Below are positions 1 through 5,941 of a DNA stretch of 6,035 nt, in pieces. The notes below the pieces were generated by a model. That model had not been told where the DNA came from. It saw only the letters and a program-made list of their open reading frames with translations, and did not search any database. Within the stretch, counting starts at the first letter, position 1, and each line of letters starts with the position of its first letter. Source of the DNA: an uncultured Desulfotignum sp. (GTDB lineage: Bacteria > Desulfobacterota > Desulfobacteria > Desulfobacterales > Desulfobacteraceae); contig CALGAJ010000285.1 in NCBI GenBank assembly GCA_937951975.1, positions 1 through 6,035 of the forward strand, read 5' to 3'. Both the position numbers and the translations under genes were made by a program.

Positions 1-1289
1 GGGGCCTGGTTGATGGTGTCATGGGCGATGGCGCCGTTTTCCACCCAGACACGGCTGACCGCACCGGTGGCGGCTCTCATGCCGCTGGATATCTGAGCCC
101 CTTCCAGGGCCGGGCCGGTGGCACAGCTGGTGGCCCATATTTTATCACCGGTACAGAGCATGAGTTCGCCATTGGTGCCGATGTCGATGATCAGGGTGGT
201 CTCTTTTCTGGTATGGGACAAATCACCCAGGCAGGCCGCCAGAATATCCCCTCCCAGAAATCCGGAGATCACCGGAAAAATGAATACCGGAACGTTATCT
301 CCTGCATGAAGTCCCAGATCGTTGCAGGTCGGAACAAGGGCGTCCTGAAAAACCGGCAGATAAGGGGCGGTCCCTAAGGTATGGGGATTGAGTCCGGCAA
401 ACAGATGCTGCATGGTGGTGTTCCCCACCACGGTAATCCGGTCTATGGTGTCCCGGTTTTTCCCGGTTTCTTCCAGGCAGGCGTCCATCAGATGGTTCAT
501 GGCACCAGCCGCCAGGTGCTGCTGGGCCGTCAGTGCATCAGGATGATCATTGACCGCAGATATCCGGGAAATGACATCTTCCCCATATCTGCGCTGGGGA
601 TTGACCATGGCTTTGGCCGAAAGAATCGTGCCGGTTTTCATATCGCACATGTATGCGGCAATCGTGGTGGTGCCGATATCAAAAGCGAACCCGGTCCCCG
701 TGGGATGCAATCCCGGGTGGATGGCTGTGACATGGTTGTTTTCCTGTACCACCACGGTAAGATCATGGGTGTAAATCCGAGGATCGGCCAGCTGGGTCAG
801 CGGCATGGGGTCTGTAAAATCAATCGTTTGTGAAAATCGGGTTTCCACGGCCCGGCTGATTTTTTCTTCCCGGCTGAGAACCGTCGTGTCATCAACCGAT
901 TTGATCTGGTCTGCTGTCAAAGGAAACCGCCGCACCGAAGGATCGATGCTGAAGTTTCCCTGGATGCCGGTTTTCCCGAACACTTCATCGCCCAGTACCA
1001 GGTTTTCCGGAACCGTCACCCTCAGCGGTCCTTTGAGGATGCGGGCCTGGCAGGCCAGGCGGTGATCCGGCCCTCTTTTTTTCAGCAGCTTCTGCTCCTG
1101 TTCGGTCCGGGGAGACAGATGATCCGGGTGATCGACGATCACCCGGCATTTGCCGCAGGTGCCTTTTTCGCCGCAATCGGATCTGAGCAGTATGCCCTTG
1201 GAAAGAGCGGCTTGAAACAGTGCGGTGCCGGCCGGTGCGGAAACCCGGCGGCCAAACGGATCAAAAATGAGGGTGCAGGATACAGTCAT
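1..1289 (-). CDS. RACo-like corrinoid-protein reductive activator, [2Fe-2S] ferredoxin plus ASKHA ATPase (DUF4445), 3' end outside window
   Basis: My own translation from ATG at 1289 stays open for 429 codons to the left edge, so the C-terminus is missing; family members usually exceed 600 residues. The N-terminus is a ferredoxin domain (about 1-95) with four cysteines spaced to hold a [2Fe-2S] cluster: C39-x5-C45-x2-C48 and C80. A linker follows, then an ASKHA ATPase fold with phosphate-type loops FDIGTTT (203-209) and DIGTNGE (369-375). It also has the blocks NPQRRYGEDVISRI (230-243), VVGNTTMQHLFAGL (287-300) and TGPALEGAQISSGMRA (391-406) typical of DUF4445/COG3894. Known family members use ATP hydrolysis to reduce inactive Co(II) corrinoid proteins to Co(I) for methyl transfer, in the acetyl-CoA pathway or with MttB/MtgB-type methyltransferases. 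The partner corrinoid protein is not in the window, so the exact client is unknown. The start is chosen because the ferredoxin begins at once, a weak AGGT lies 10 nt upstream, and a promoter precedes it. The protein is probably cytoplasmic. Confidence 0.9.
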   Translation of the reverse strand, partial: MTVSCTLIFDPFGRRVSAPAGTALFQAALSKGILLRSDCGEKGTCGKCRVIVDHPDHLSPRTEQEQKLLKKRGPDHRLACQARILKGPLRVTVPENLVLGDEVFGKTGIQGNFSIDPSVRRFPLTADQIKSVDDTTVLSREEKISRAVETRFSQTIDFTDPMPLTQLADPRIYTHDLTVVVQENNHVTAIHPGLHPTGTGFAFDIGTTTIAAYMCDMKTGTILSAKAMVNPQRRYGEDVISRISAVNDHPDALTAQQHLAAGAMNHLMDACLEETGKNRDTIDRITVVGNTTMQHLFAGLNPHTLGTAPYLPVFQDALVPTCNDLGLHAGDNVPVFIFPVISGFLGGDILAACLGDLSHTRKETTLIIDIGTNGELMLCTGDKIWATSCATGPALEGAQISSGMRAATGAVSRVWVENGAIAHDTINQA

Positions 1290-1316
1290 GAAGGGGTCAA
1301 CCTAAGTTTATATGTA

Positions 1317-1338
1317 TTGAAAAAAGGAACCTTTTCAA
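1317..1338 (-). repeat. inverted repeat in the leader of the RACo-like gene
   Basis: TTGAAAA (1317-1323) and TTTTCAA (1332-1338) are perfect inverted arms of 7 bp around an 8-base centre. The inner part also reads as the 14-bp palindrome AAAAGGAACCTTTT (1322-1335). It lies at about +18 to +39 of the predicted transcript. It could be a repressor operator or a weak RNA hairpin. It is A/T-rich, so a chance origin is possible. Confidence 0.35.
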
Positions 1339-1361
1339 ACAGTTTGTTTAAAATCTAAGAT

Positions 1362-1390
1362 ATCCTAAAATCGGGGTTTTTATTTGTCAA
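1362..1390 (-). promoter_or_regulatory. sigma-70-type promoter for the RACo-like gene
   Basis: On the minus strand a perfect -35 TTGACA (1390-1385) is followed by exactly 17 bp and a -10 TAGGAT (1367-1362, 4 of 6 consensus bases). The expected +1 is near 1355, giving a leader of about 66 nt before ATG at 1289. The -35 starts only a few bases after the exonuclease stop codon. No terminator is visible between, so read-through from the upstream unit is also likely. Confidence 0.65.
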
Positions 1391-1394
1391 GGCA

Positions 1395-2141
1395 TTATGT
1401 TTTTAACGGCTGTGGATACAGCAAGGCCGAGATGGGTGTGTCCACAGTGAACTGGTCTTTTATCTGGGCCAAAAACAGTTCTGCTGCAGCCAGGGCGTCG
1501 GTCAGGGCATGATGGGGGCGATAGGGAGGCAGGTTGTACCGCTCCCTGGCATGGGCCAGGCGCAGGGAGGGGCTGTTTTTTTCTCCCATCCAGCGCTGGA
1601 ACAGATTGGGCCGGAAAACCGGGTGTTTTCTGGATTCGATTTCCATGGTGTCCACAATGGGAAATTCAAGATCATCACCGGTCAACTCGGCAACGGCTTT
1701 GCATAAAAATTCCTGTTCAATCCGGCTGTAATGAGCCACAACGACGTGGCCGGCCATGGCCTTGAGCAGCTGGGGTAAAATGGTGTCGAACCGGGGGCAG
1801 GCATCCATGCGGGAGTGGGTGATGCCGTGAATGACGGTCTGGATATCCGAACGGTTCTGATCCGGCCGGACCACCCAGTGCCGGGCTCCGCCGCATAAAA
1901 TCCGGTCATGATACATCGGAATGAACCCGACACTGATGATGGCATCGGTTTGCGGATTCAAGCCCGTGGTTTCCAGGTCCAGGGCCAGAAAAGGCACTTG
2001 TTTCAGGGGGGTGTCACCCGGAACACTGCCGGCCTGATAAAATGCTTTGATGGCCGGGTCTTTTGCCTGTTTTTCCAGAACATCAAACCGGGACGGCCAG
2101 TCAACAGGGAACGGGGGGTCAGGTGATTTGAACCGGGTCAT
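1395..2141 (-). CDS. DnaQ-fold DEDDh 3'-5' exonuclease, partner of the CNB-CBS-nucleotidyltransferase
   Basis: A 248-residue protein with the exonuclease fold of the DNA polymerase III epsilon/RNase T superfamily. Exo I is FLALDLETTGLNP (51-63) with metal ligands D55 and E57. Exo II is VVVAHYSRIEQEFL (133-146), where the usual HNAxFD is replaced by HYSRIE, putting Glu142 in place of the customary Asp. PIVDT (161-165) follows. Exo III is HHALTDA (210-216) with H210 and D215, which makes it the DEDDh class. About 45 residues precede the catalytic domain (WPSRFDVLEKQAKDPAIKAF), as in the longer stand-alone members of this subfamily. There are no membrane segments. It should remove 3'-terminal nucleotides using two metal ions, but the substrate is not known. 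Its ATG overlaps the TGA of the upstream gene as ATGA and has no good Shine-Dalgarno, so translation is probably coupled. It is unlikely to be the replicative proofreading subunit, because it lacks the usual dnaQ context and is paired with a regulatory nucleotidyltransferase. Confidence 0.88.
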   Translation of the reverse strand: MTRFKSPDPPFPVDWPSRFDVLEKQAKDPAIKAFYQAGSVPGDTPLKQVPFLALDLETTGLNPQTDAIISVGFIPMYHDRILCGGARHWVVRPDQNRSDIQTVIHGITHSRMDACPRFDTILPQLLKAMAGHVVVAHYSRIEQEFLCKAVAELTGDDLEFPIVDTMEIESRKHPVFRPNLFQRWMGEKNSPSLRLAHARERYNLPPYRPHHALTDALAAAELFLAQIKDQFTVDTPISALLYPQPLKT

Positions 2142-4045
2142 TTCTGTCCGGACCGCACACCGGTCTGCATGGCGGGGGACACATTGTACCGGTATCTGAG
2201 AAATGACTGGGCCTGGGACACAATCTGAAACGCATCTTTGAGATGATTGCGTTCAAAGGATGACAGGCTTTCCGGAATGACATCGTTGTCCACCACAGCC
2301 CCGGATTCCGCCTGGCGTGCCTGGTGGCGGATACGGACCATGCAGATCAGTTCAAAGGCATCCAGCAGGTCATCGCCCACCCCTTCGGCCAGAAGTGAGG
2401 TCTCTTTGACCCGGAGCAGCCGTTCCCGGGTGTTGATGGGTACGGCACCGCAGGCCAGGGCATGAACCCGGGCCAGATCACTGATGGGAGCGGACCCCCT
2501 GCGCTTGAGATTAAAGGTTTTATGGTGTTTGCCGTCATGTTCCAGAACAAATTTCCGGAAAAAACCCAAAGGGGGTTTCCTGAGCAGGGCGTTCCGGGCC
2601 AGGCAGGCCAGAAACCGCGGGTTTTTCGGTGCTTTTTCCAGAATCAGCTGCTTGAGTTGACCGGCCAGACCGGTTTCGCCGAAAATGCCTTCCAGATCAA
2701 AAAAAATAGAAGCATGGAGCAGGGCTTCCGGGTCCGGGTGATCGATCCAGTCGGAAAAATAGGTTTTCCAGACCGATACGGGCTGTCGCCACCGGGAATG
2801 GGTGGCCATAATATCTCCGGTGCAATAGGGGTACCCGCATCGGTTCAGACCGTCACTTAAAAATTGGGCCAGTGCCTTGAAATAGGGGGCATGTGCTTCG
2901 GGATCAAAGGTGTCATCCATCACAAAGGCATTGTCCTGATCCGTGACCAGAGTCATTTCATCCCGGGCCATGGAGCCCAGGGCCAGGAGACAGTATGGCA
3001 CCGGCGGCGGCCCCAGCTCTTTTTCCCCCAGCTGGAGCAGGCGCTGGGAAATACTGATTCCCATCCGGGAAACGGCGGCGCCGATGGTGTGGGAATTGGC
3101 ATCCTCATTCACCAGCTGAATAAACAGCTGGCGGATTTTCGGGGCCATGTCTGCCAGCCCGTCCACATCATTCTGCCGAAAAATATCCCCCACCAGATAA
3201 ACCGATCCATGGGATTCATATCTCACCAGATCCGCCACCGTGATCACGCCTATGGGCCGGTTTTCATCCAGTACCGGCAGATGATGAAGATTGTGACGCA
3301 TCATGGTGAGCATGGCTTCAAATGCGTATGCTTCGGCCTGAAGGGTGATGACATTCGTGGACATGATCTCCCGCACAGGAGTGGATAAGGGCAGGCCCGG
3401 AACAATGGCCCGTTTGCGCAGATCCCGGTCCGTGATCAGCCCGGTGACCGGAGACGGATCCTGCTCCGGATCGTCCGGCACCAGAACCAGGGAAGACACC
3501 CGGTTCTGTGTCATGATCACGGCGGCCTGCTGAATGGAAATGTCCGGTGAGGCCGTGACGATTTTCCGGGGAATCAGCTTGTGAATTTTAGAAATCATCA
3601 ATGGATTCCGGCTTGCCTGCCCGGACCGGCCCAGGGCATTTTTCAGCCGGACACTGTGCTCTTCCTCCATAAAGTCGGCAAACCGGTCATAGGTGTCCGC
3701 CAGTTCCTGGAACGGGGCATCCGGGATTTTATACAGCAAAGAGTCCTCGATGGCCCGGGCCGGATACCGGACCTTTTTTTTTCTCAAAAGCGAAAACTGG
3801 CCGAAACATTCCCCTTCTCCCATCTGGATGTACAGTTCGCCCGAGCTTCGCAGAATTTCCACGGCCCCGCTGCGGATAAAAAACAGGTGATGATTGTCCT
3901 GCCCTTTTTCCAGGATCATGGTGCCTGCCTGATAGTAAGACACTTCTATCTGCGGCACCAGGTCATTCACCACATGCCGGGGCAGGTTCCGGAACGGGGG
4001 GTGGGAACACAGATGATCCCGGATTTCAACCAGTTCAATTTCCAT
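2138..4045 (-). CDS. CNB-CBS-CBS-nucleotidyltransferase signalling protein (DUF294/DUF294_C)
   Basis: A soluble 635-residue multidomain protein. Residues about 16-130 form a cyclic-nucleotide-binding-like beta-roll (PPF..LP at 16-22, then GEGECFGQFSLL at 76-87). Residues about 154-212 and 222-280 are two CBS motifs (VTASPDISIQQAA, GLITDRDLR; MSTNVITLQ, HHLPVLD, GVITVADL), which usually bind adenine nucleotides. About 310-440 is a GlnD-like nucleotidyltransferase (DUF294) with GSMARDEMTLVTDQDNAFV at 357-375; the GS pair and the acidic D369-x-D371 are intact, so catalysis is plausible. About 470-620 is the DUF294_C helical part. Unlike GlnD it has no HD or ACT domain. The likely role is a nucleotide-sensing switch that nucleotidylates an unknown target; that role is inference. 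The phosphate-binding cassette has Q83 where cAMP binders have Glu, and the Arg is displaced (YPARA), so classical cAMP binding is doubtful. ATG at 4045 is the only usable start: the frame upstream reaches a stop with no start codon, and the domain begins immediately. No Shine-Dalgarno is present. Confidence 0.9.
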   Translation of the reverse strand: MEIELVEIRDHLCSHPPFRNLPRHVVNDLVPQIEVSYYQAGTMILEKGQDNHHLFFIRSGAVEILRSSGELYIQMGEGECFGQFSLLRKKKVRYPARAIEDSLLYKIPDAPFQELADTYDRFADFMEEEHSVRLKNALGRSGQASRNPLMISKIHKLIPRKIVTASPDISIQQAAVIMTQNRVSSLVLVPDDPEQDPSPVTGLITDRDLRKRAIVPGLPLSTPVREIMSTNVITLQAEAYAFEAMLTMMRHNLHHLPVLDENRPIGVITVADLVRYESHGSVYLVGDIFRQNDVDGLADMAPKIRQLFIQLVNEDANSHTIGAAVSRMGISISQRLLQLGEKELGPPPVPYCLLALGSMARDEMTLVTDQDNAFVMDDTFDPEAHAPYFKALAQFLSDGLNRCGYPYCTGDIMATHSRWRQPVSVWKTYFSDWIDHPDPEALLHASIFFDLEGIFGETGLAGQLKQLILEKAPKNPRFLACLARNALLRKPPLGFFRKFVLEHDGKHHKTFNLKRRGSAPISDLARVHALACGAVPINTRERLLRVKETSLLAEGVGDDLLDAFELICMVRIRHQARQAESGAVVDNDVIPESLSSFERNHLKDAFQIVSQAQSFLRYRYNVSPAMQTGVRSGQK

Positions 4046-4051
4046 GGATGG

Positions 4052-4080
4052 ATTATACGGATAACGCGGATGTTATTCAA
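4052..4080 (-). promoter_or_regulatory. promoter of the nucleotidyltransferase-exonuclease unit, predicted leaderless
   Basis: The minus strand has TTGAAT (4080-4075, 4 of 6 consensus) followed by 17 bp and a perfect TATAAT (4057-4052). Usual spacing places +1 at 4045, which is the A of the start codon. This agrees with the absence of any Shine-Dalgarno before that ATG. Confidence 0.6.
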
Positions 4081-4148
4081 ACCCAAAATTTAAAAATACC
4101 CGTTTCTTTCCAAATCATTCTCTGATAAAGGTCAGGGATGAATTTCAA

Positions 4149-4156
4149 GTGATCAC
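4149..4156. repeat. short palindrome before the ogt ribosome binding site
   Basis: GTGATCAC is a perfect 8-bp palindrome lying 2 bases before the ogt Shine-Dalgarno. It could be an operator half of some kind, but it is short and single-copy, so the support is weak. Confidence 0.2.
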
Positions 4157-4158
4157 AC

Positions 4159-4165
4159 AAAGGAG
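4159..4165 (+). promoter_or_regulatory. strong ribosome binding site of ogt
   Basis: AAAGGAG lies five bases before ATG at 4171, which is good spacing and fixes the ogt start. It contrasts with the divergent gene, which has no such site. No convincing -35/-10 pair for ogt was found in 4046-4158; GATAAA near 4124 is the best -10 candidate but lacks a -35. Confidence 0.8.
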
Positions 4166-4170
4166 CGGAT

Positions 4171-4650
4171 ATGTTTTTTTGTTATTATGACTCCCCGGTG
4201 GGCCGACTGCTGGTGGGCGGTGAACAAAAACTGGAATTCATCCATTTTCCCAAAGGAAAATCAGCGATTTCACCGGCCCCGGACTGGATCCATGAGACCC
4301 AGCCGTTTTCTGATGTGTTGTTTCAGCTGGACCGGTATTTCAGCAAAACCCTGACCCGGTTTTCCCTGGAATATTCCCTTGGCGGTACACCGTTTCAGCG
4401 CCGGGTGTGGGAAACCCTGGCCAAAGTACCGTACGGGACCACCATCTCTTATGGGGAGCTGGCCCGGCGGATCAAAAATCCCAAAGCGGCCCGGGCCGTG
4501 GGTATGGCCAATGCGAAAAATCCGATTCCCATCATTATCCCCTGCCACCGGGTGATCGGAAAAGACGGCAGCCTGACCGGGTTCGGCGGCGGACTGGATG
4601 TGAAACAGCAGCTTCTGGCACTGGAAGGCCTGGACCTGCCTGTGGCATGA
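4171..4650 (+). CDS. ogt: methylated-DNA--[protein]-cysteine S-methyltransferase (O6-alkylguanine-DNA alkyltransferase)
   Basis: A 159-residue single-turnover DNA repair protein that moves the alkyl group from O6-alkylguanine (and O4-alkylthymine) onto its own cysteine. The acceptor is C125 in IIIPCHRVIG (121-130). The winged-helix DNA-binding part is visible as TPFQRRVWETLAKVPYGTT (73-91) and ISYGELARRI (92-101), with the conserved Tyr94. The AARAVGMANAKNP run (106-118) supplies the usual arginine finger R109-region and the Asn of the active-site hinge. GFGGGLDVKQQLLALEG closes the C-terminal domain. The N-terminal ribonuclease-like domain (about 1-70) is short, as in stand-alone Ogt rather than Ada. 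The start is fixed by AAAGGAG. A run of seven T follows the ATG. The gene is divergent from the nucleotidyltransferase unit and its TGA overlaps the next start as ATGA, so it is probably co-transcribed with the transporter. Confidence 0.95.
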   Translation: MFFCYYDSPVGRLLVGGEQKLEFIHFPKGKSAISPAPDWIHETQPFSDVLFQLDRYFSKTLTRFSLEYSLGGTPFQRRVWETLAKVPYGTTISYGELARRIKNPKAARAVGMANAKNPIPIIIPCHRVIGKDGSLTGFGGGLDVKQQLLALEGLDLPVA

Positions 4651-5933
4651 TCGCATCCCCGGCAGATAAACGCACGGTGTTGAGCTGGGTGGTGTTTGAT
4701 TTTGCCAATTCCGCCTACACCACCCTGGTGGTGACATTTGTCTACAGCACCTATTTTGTATCCACTATTGCACCGGACCCGGTGACAGGCACGGCCCTCT
4801 GGTCCAGAGGCGTGACCCTGACCGCCCTTTGTGTGGCATTTTTTTCCCCCATACTGGGGGCCCTGGCAGACCAGGGCGGGTTGCGCAAACCGCTTTTGTT
4901 CGTATCCACTGCGGTCACGGTGGCCGGCACAGCCGTACTTTACTGGATTGTGCCCGGCCAGATCTATCCGGCCCTTTTCTGGTTTGTAGTTTCCAATATC
5001 GCGTTTGAGTTTGCCAATGTGTTTTACAATGCCTATCTGCCGGACATTGCCACATCGAAAAATATCGGCCGGATATCCGGTGTGGGATGGGGCGTGGGAT
5101 ATCTGGGAGGCCTGGCCGCCCTGGTCGTGGCTTTTTCAGGATTCATCAGCCCGGCCGTGCCCTGGTTCGGTGTTTCCATTGAAACCGGGGCCCATATCCG
5201 GGCCACCTGTCTGCTGGTGGCAACGTGGTTTGCCGTGTTTTCCATCCCGCTGTTTGTATGGGTGCCCAAAACACGCCCTTCGGTGGGGTCAGGCCGGATC
5301 CGCATCATTCACACGGCCGTGTCGGATGTGAAGAACACCCTTAAAGACATCCGCCGGTACCGGCAGATTGTCCATCTTCTGGTGGCCCGGATGATCTATA
5401 ATGACGGGCTGGTCACCCTGTTCGCGTTTGGTGGTATCTATGCGGCCGGCACATTCGGGTTCAGCTTTCATCAAATCATGATTTTCGGGATTGTGCTCAA
5501 TGTGGCGGCCGGGATCGGGGCACTGGTCATGGGCATGTTCGATGACCGGCTGGGGGGGAAAACCACCATTCAGGTCAGCAACGGGGTGCTGGCCGTAGCC
5601 GCGCTCATGGCGGCAATAGCCCCGGATAAAACCTGGTTCTGGGTTTCAGGCATCCTGGTGGGTTTTTTTGCCGGTCCCAACCAGAGCGCCAGCCGGTCAC
5701 TTCTGGGCCGGCTGGTGCCCAAAGACAAGGAAAATCAGTTTTTCGGTTTTTTTGCCTTTTCCGGAAAACTCACCGCATTTATGGGGCCCCTGTTTCTGGG
5801 GGTGCTGACCCAGATGTTTGACTCCCAGCGGGCCGGGGTTGCCGTGGTAATCCTGTTTTTTATCATCGGCGGGCTGCTGCTGACCCGGGTAAACGAGGCC
5901 GAGGGCATTGCCGCAGCCCGGCATGGATTATAA
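4647..5933 (+). CDS. UMF1/Atg22-type major facilitator superfamily transporter
   Basis: A 428-residue inner-membrane protein with about 12 hydrophobic segments by eye (near 11-38, 55-75, 83-101, 107-130, 143-167, 186-206, 240-262, 275-297, 306-325, 329-345, 365-388, 395-414). The first helix carries VFDFANSAY (16-24), a hallmark of the UMF1 family (the family that includes yeast vacuolar effluxer Atg22). GALADQGGLRKP (71-82) is the MFS loop 2-3 motif. GPNQSASRSLLGRLVPKD (343-360) followed by FFGFFAFSGKL is the second family signature. Atg22 exports amino acids from the vacuole; bacterial substrates are not settled, so none is assigned. An open frame continues upstream to 4407, but that part lies antisense-frame within ogt and is not membrane-like. 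The start at 4647 is chosen because it overlaps the ogt stop as ATGA and leads straight into the first helix. There is no Shine-Dalgarno at good distance (GGAAGG is about 18 nt away), which suggests coupling. Confidence 0.9.
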   Translation: MIASPADKRTVLSWVVFDFANSAYTTLVVTFVYSTYFVSTIAPDPVTGTALWSRGVTLTALCVAFFSPILGALADQGGLRKPLLFVSTAVTVAGTAVLYWIVPGQIYPALFWFVVSNIAFEFANVFYNAYLPDIATSKNIGRISGVGWGVGYLGGLAALVVAFSGFISPAVPWFGVSIETGAHIRATCLLVATWFAVFSIPLFVWVPKTRPSVGSGRIRIIHTAVSDVKNTLKDIRRYRQIVHLLVARMIYNDGLVTLFAFGGIYAAGTFGFSFHQIMIFGIVLNVAAGIGALVMGMFDDRLGGKTTIQVSNGVLAVAALMAAIAPDKTWFWVSGILVGFFAGPNQSASRSLLGRLVPKDKENQFFGFFAFSGKLTAFMGPLFLGVLTQMFDSQRAGVAVVILFFIIGGLLLTRVNEAEGIAAARHGL

Positions 5934-5941
5934 TTTTTTTT
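5906..5941 (+). terminator. possible weak terminator at the end of the transporter gene
   Basis: TGCCG (5909-5913) and CGGCA (5919-5923) can pair around a five-base loop, extended by CA/TG past one bulged T. Eight T (5934-5941) follow, but 8 bases after the stem. The stem is short and the spacing poor, so this is only a candidate. The T run also encodes lysines of the opposing gene. Confidence 0.25.

Noticed and set aside
21..833. Plus-strand open frames of 118 and 150 codons at the left edge
   Set aside because: They are antisense to the RACo-like gene, whose family motifs on the minus strand are unmistakable.
1062..1358. Plus-strand 98-codon frame spanning the RACo-like start and leader
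   Set aside because: It is a shadow of the ferredoxin domain, with low-complexity lysine/leucine sequence past the gene start and no ribosome binding site.
1385..1397. Rho-independent terminator after the exonuclease gene
   Set aside because: The A/T-rich bases after the stop form no G/C stem, and the promoter of the next gene begins there.
2462..3388. Plus-strand open frames of 132 and 174 codons
   Set aside because: They are antisense to the nucleotidyltransferase gene, show no recognisable motif, and arise from the high G+C codon bias of the real gene.
4146..4160. CRP-like site around GTGATCAC
   Set aside because: Only one TGTGA half is present, with no TCACA at the proper spacing; it also sits too close to the start codon.
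4407..4646. 80-residue upstream extension of the transporter frame
   Set aside because: It lies out of frame inside ogt, is polar and Arg/Gly/Pro-rich rather than membrane-like, and the ATGA overlap start at 4647 leads directly into the first family-typical helix.
4270..4737. Minus-strand 155-codon frame
   Set aside because: It is antisense to ogt and the transporter start, with no family motif.
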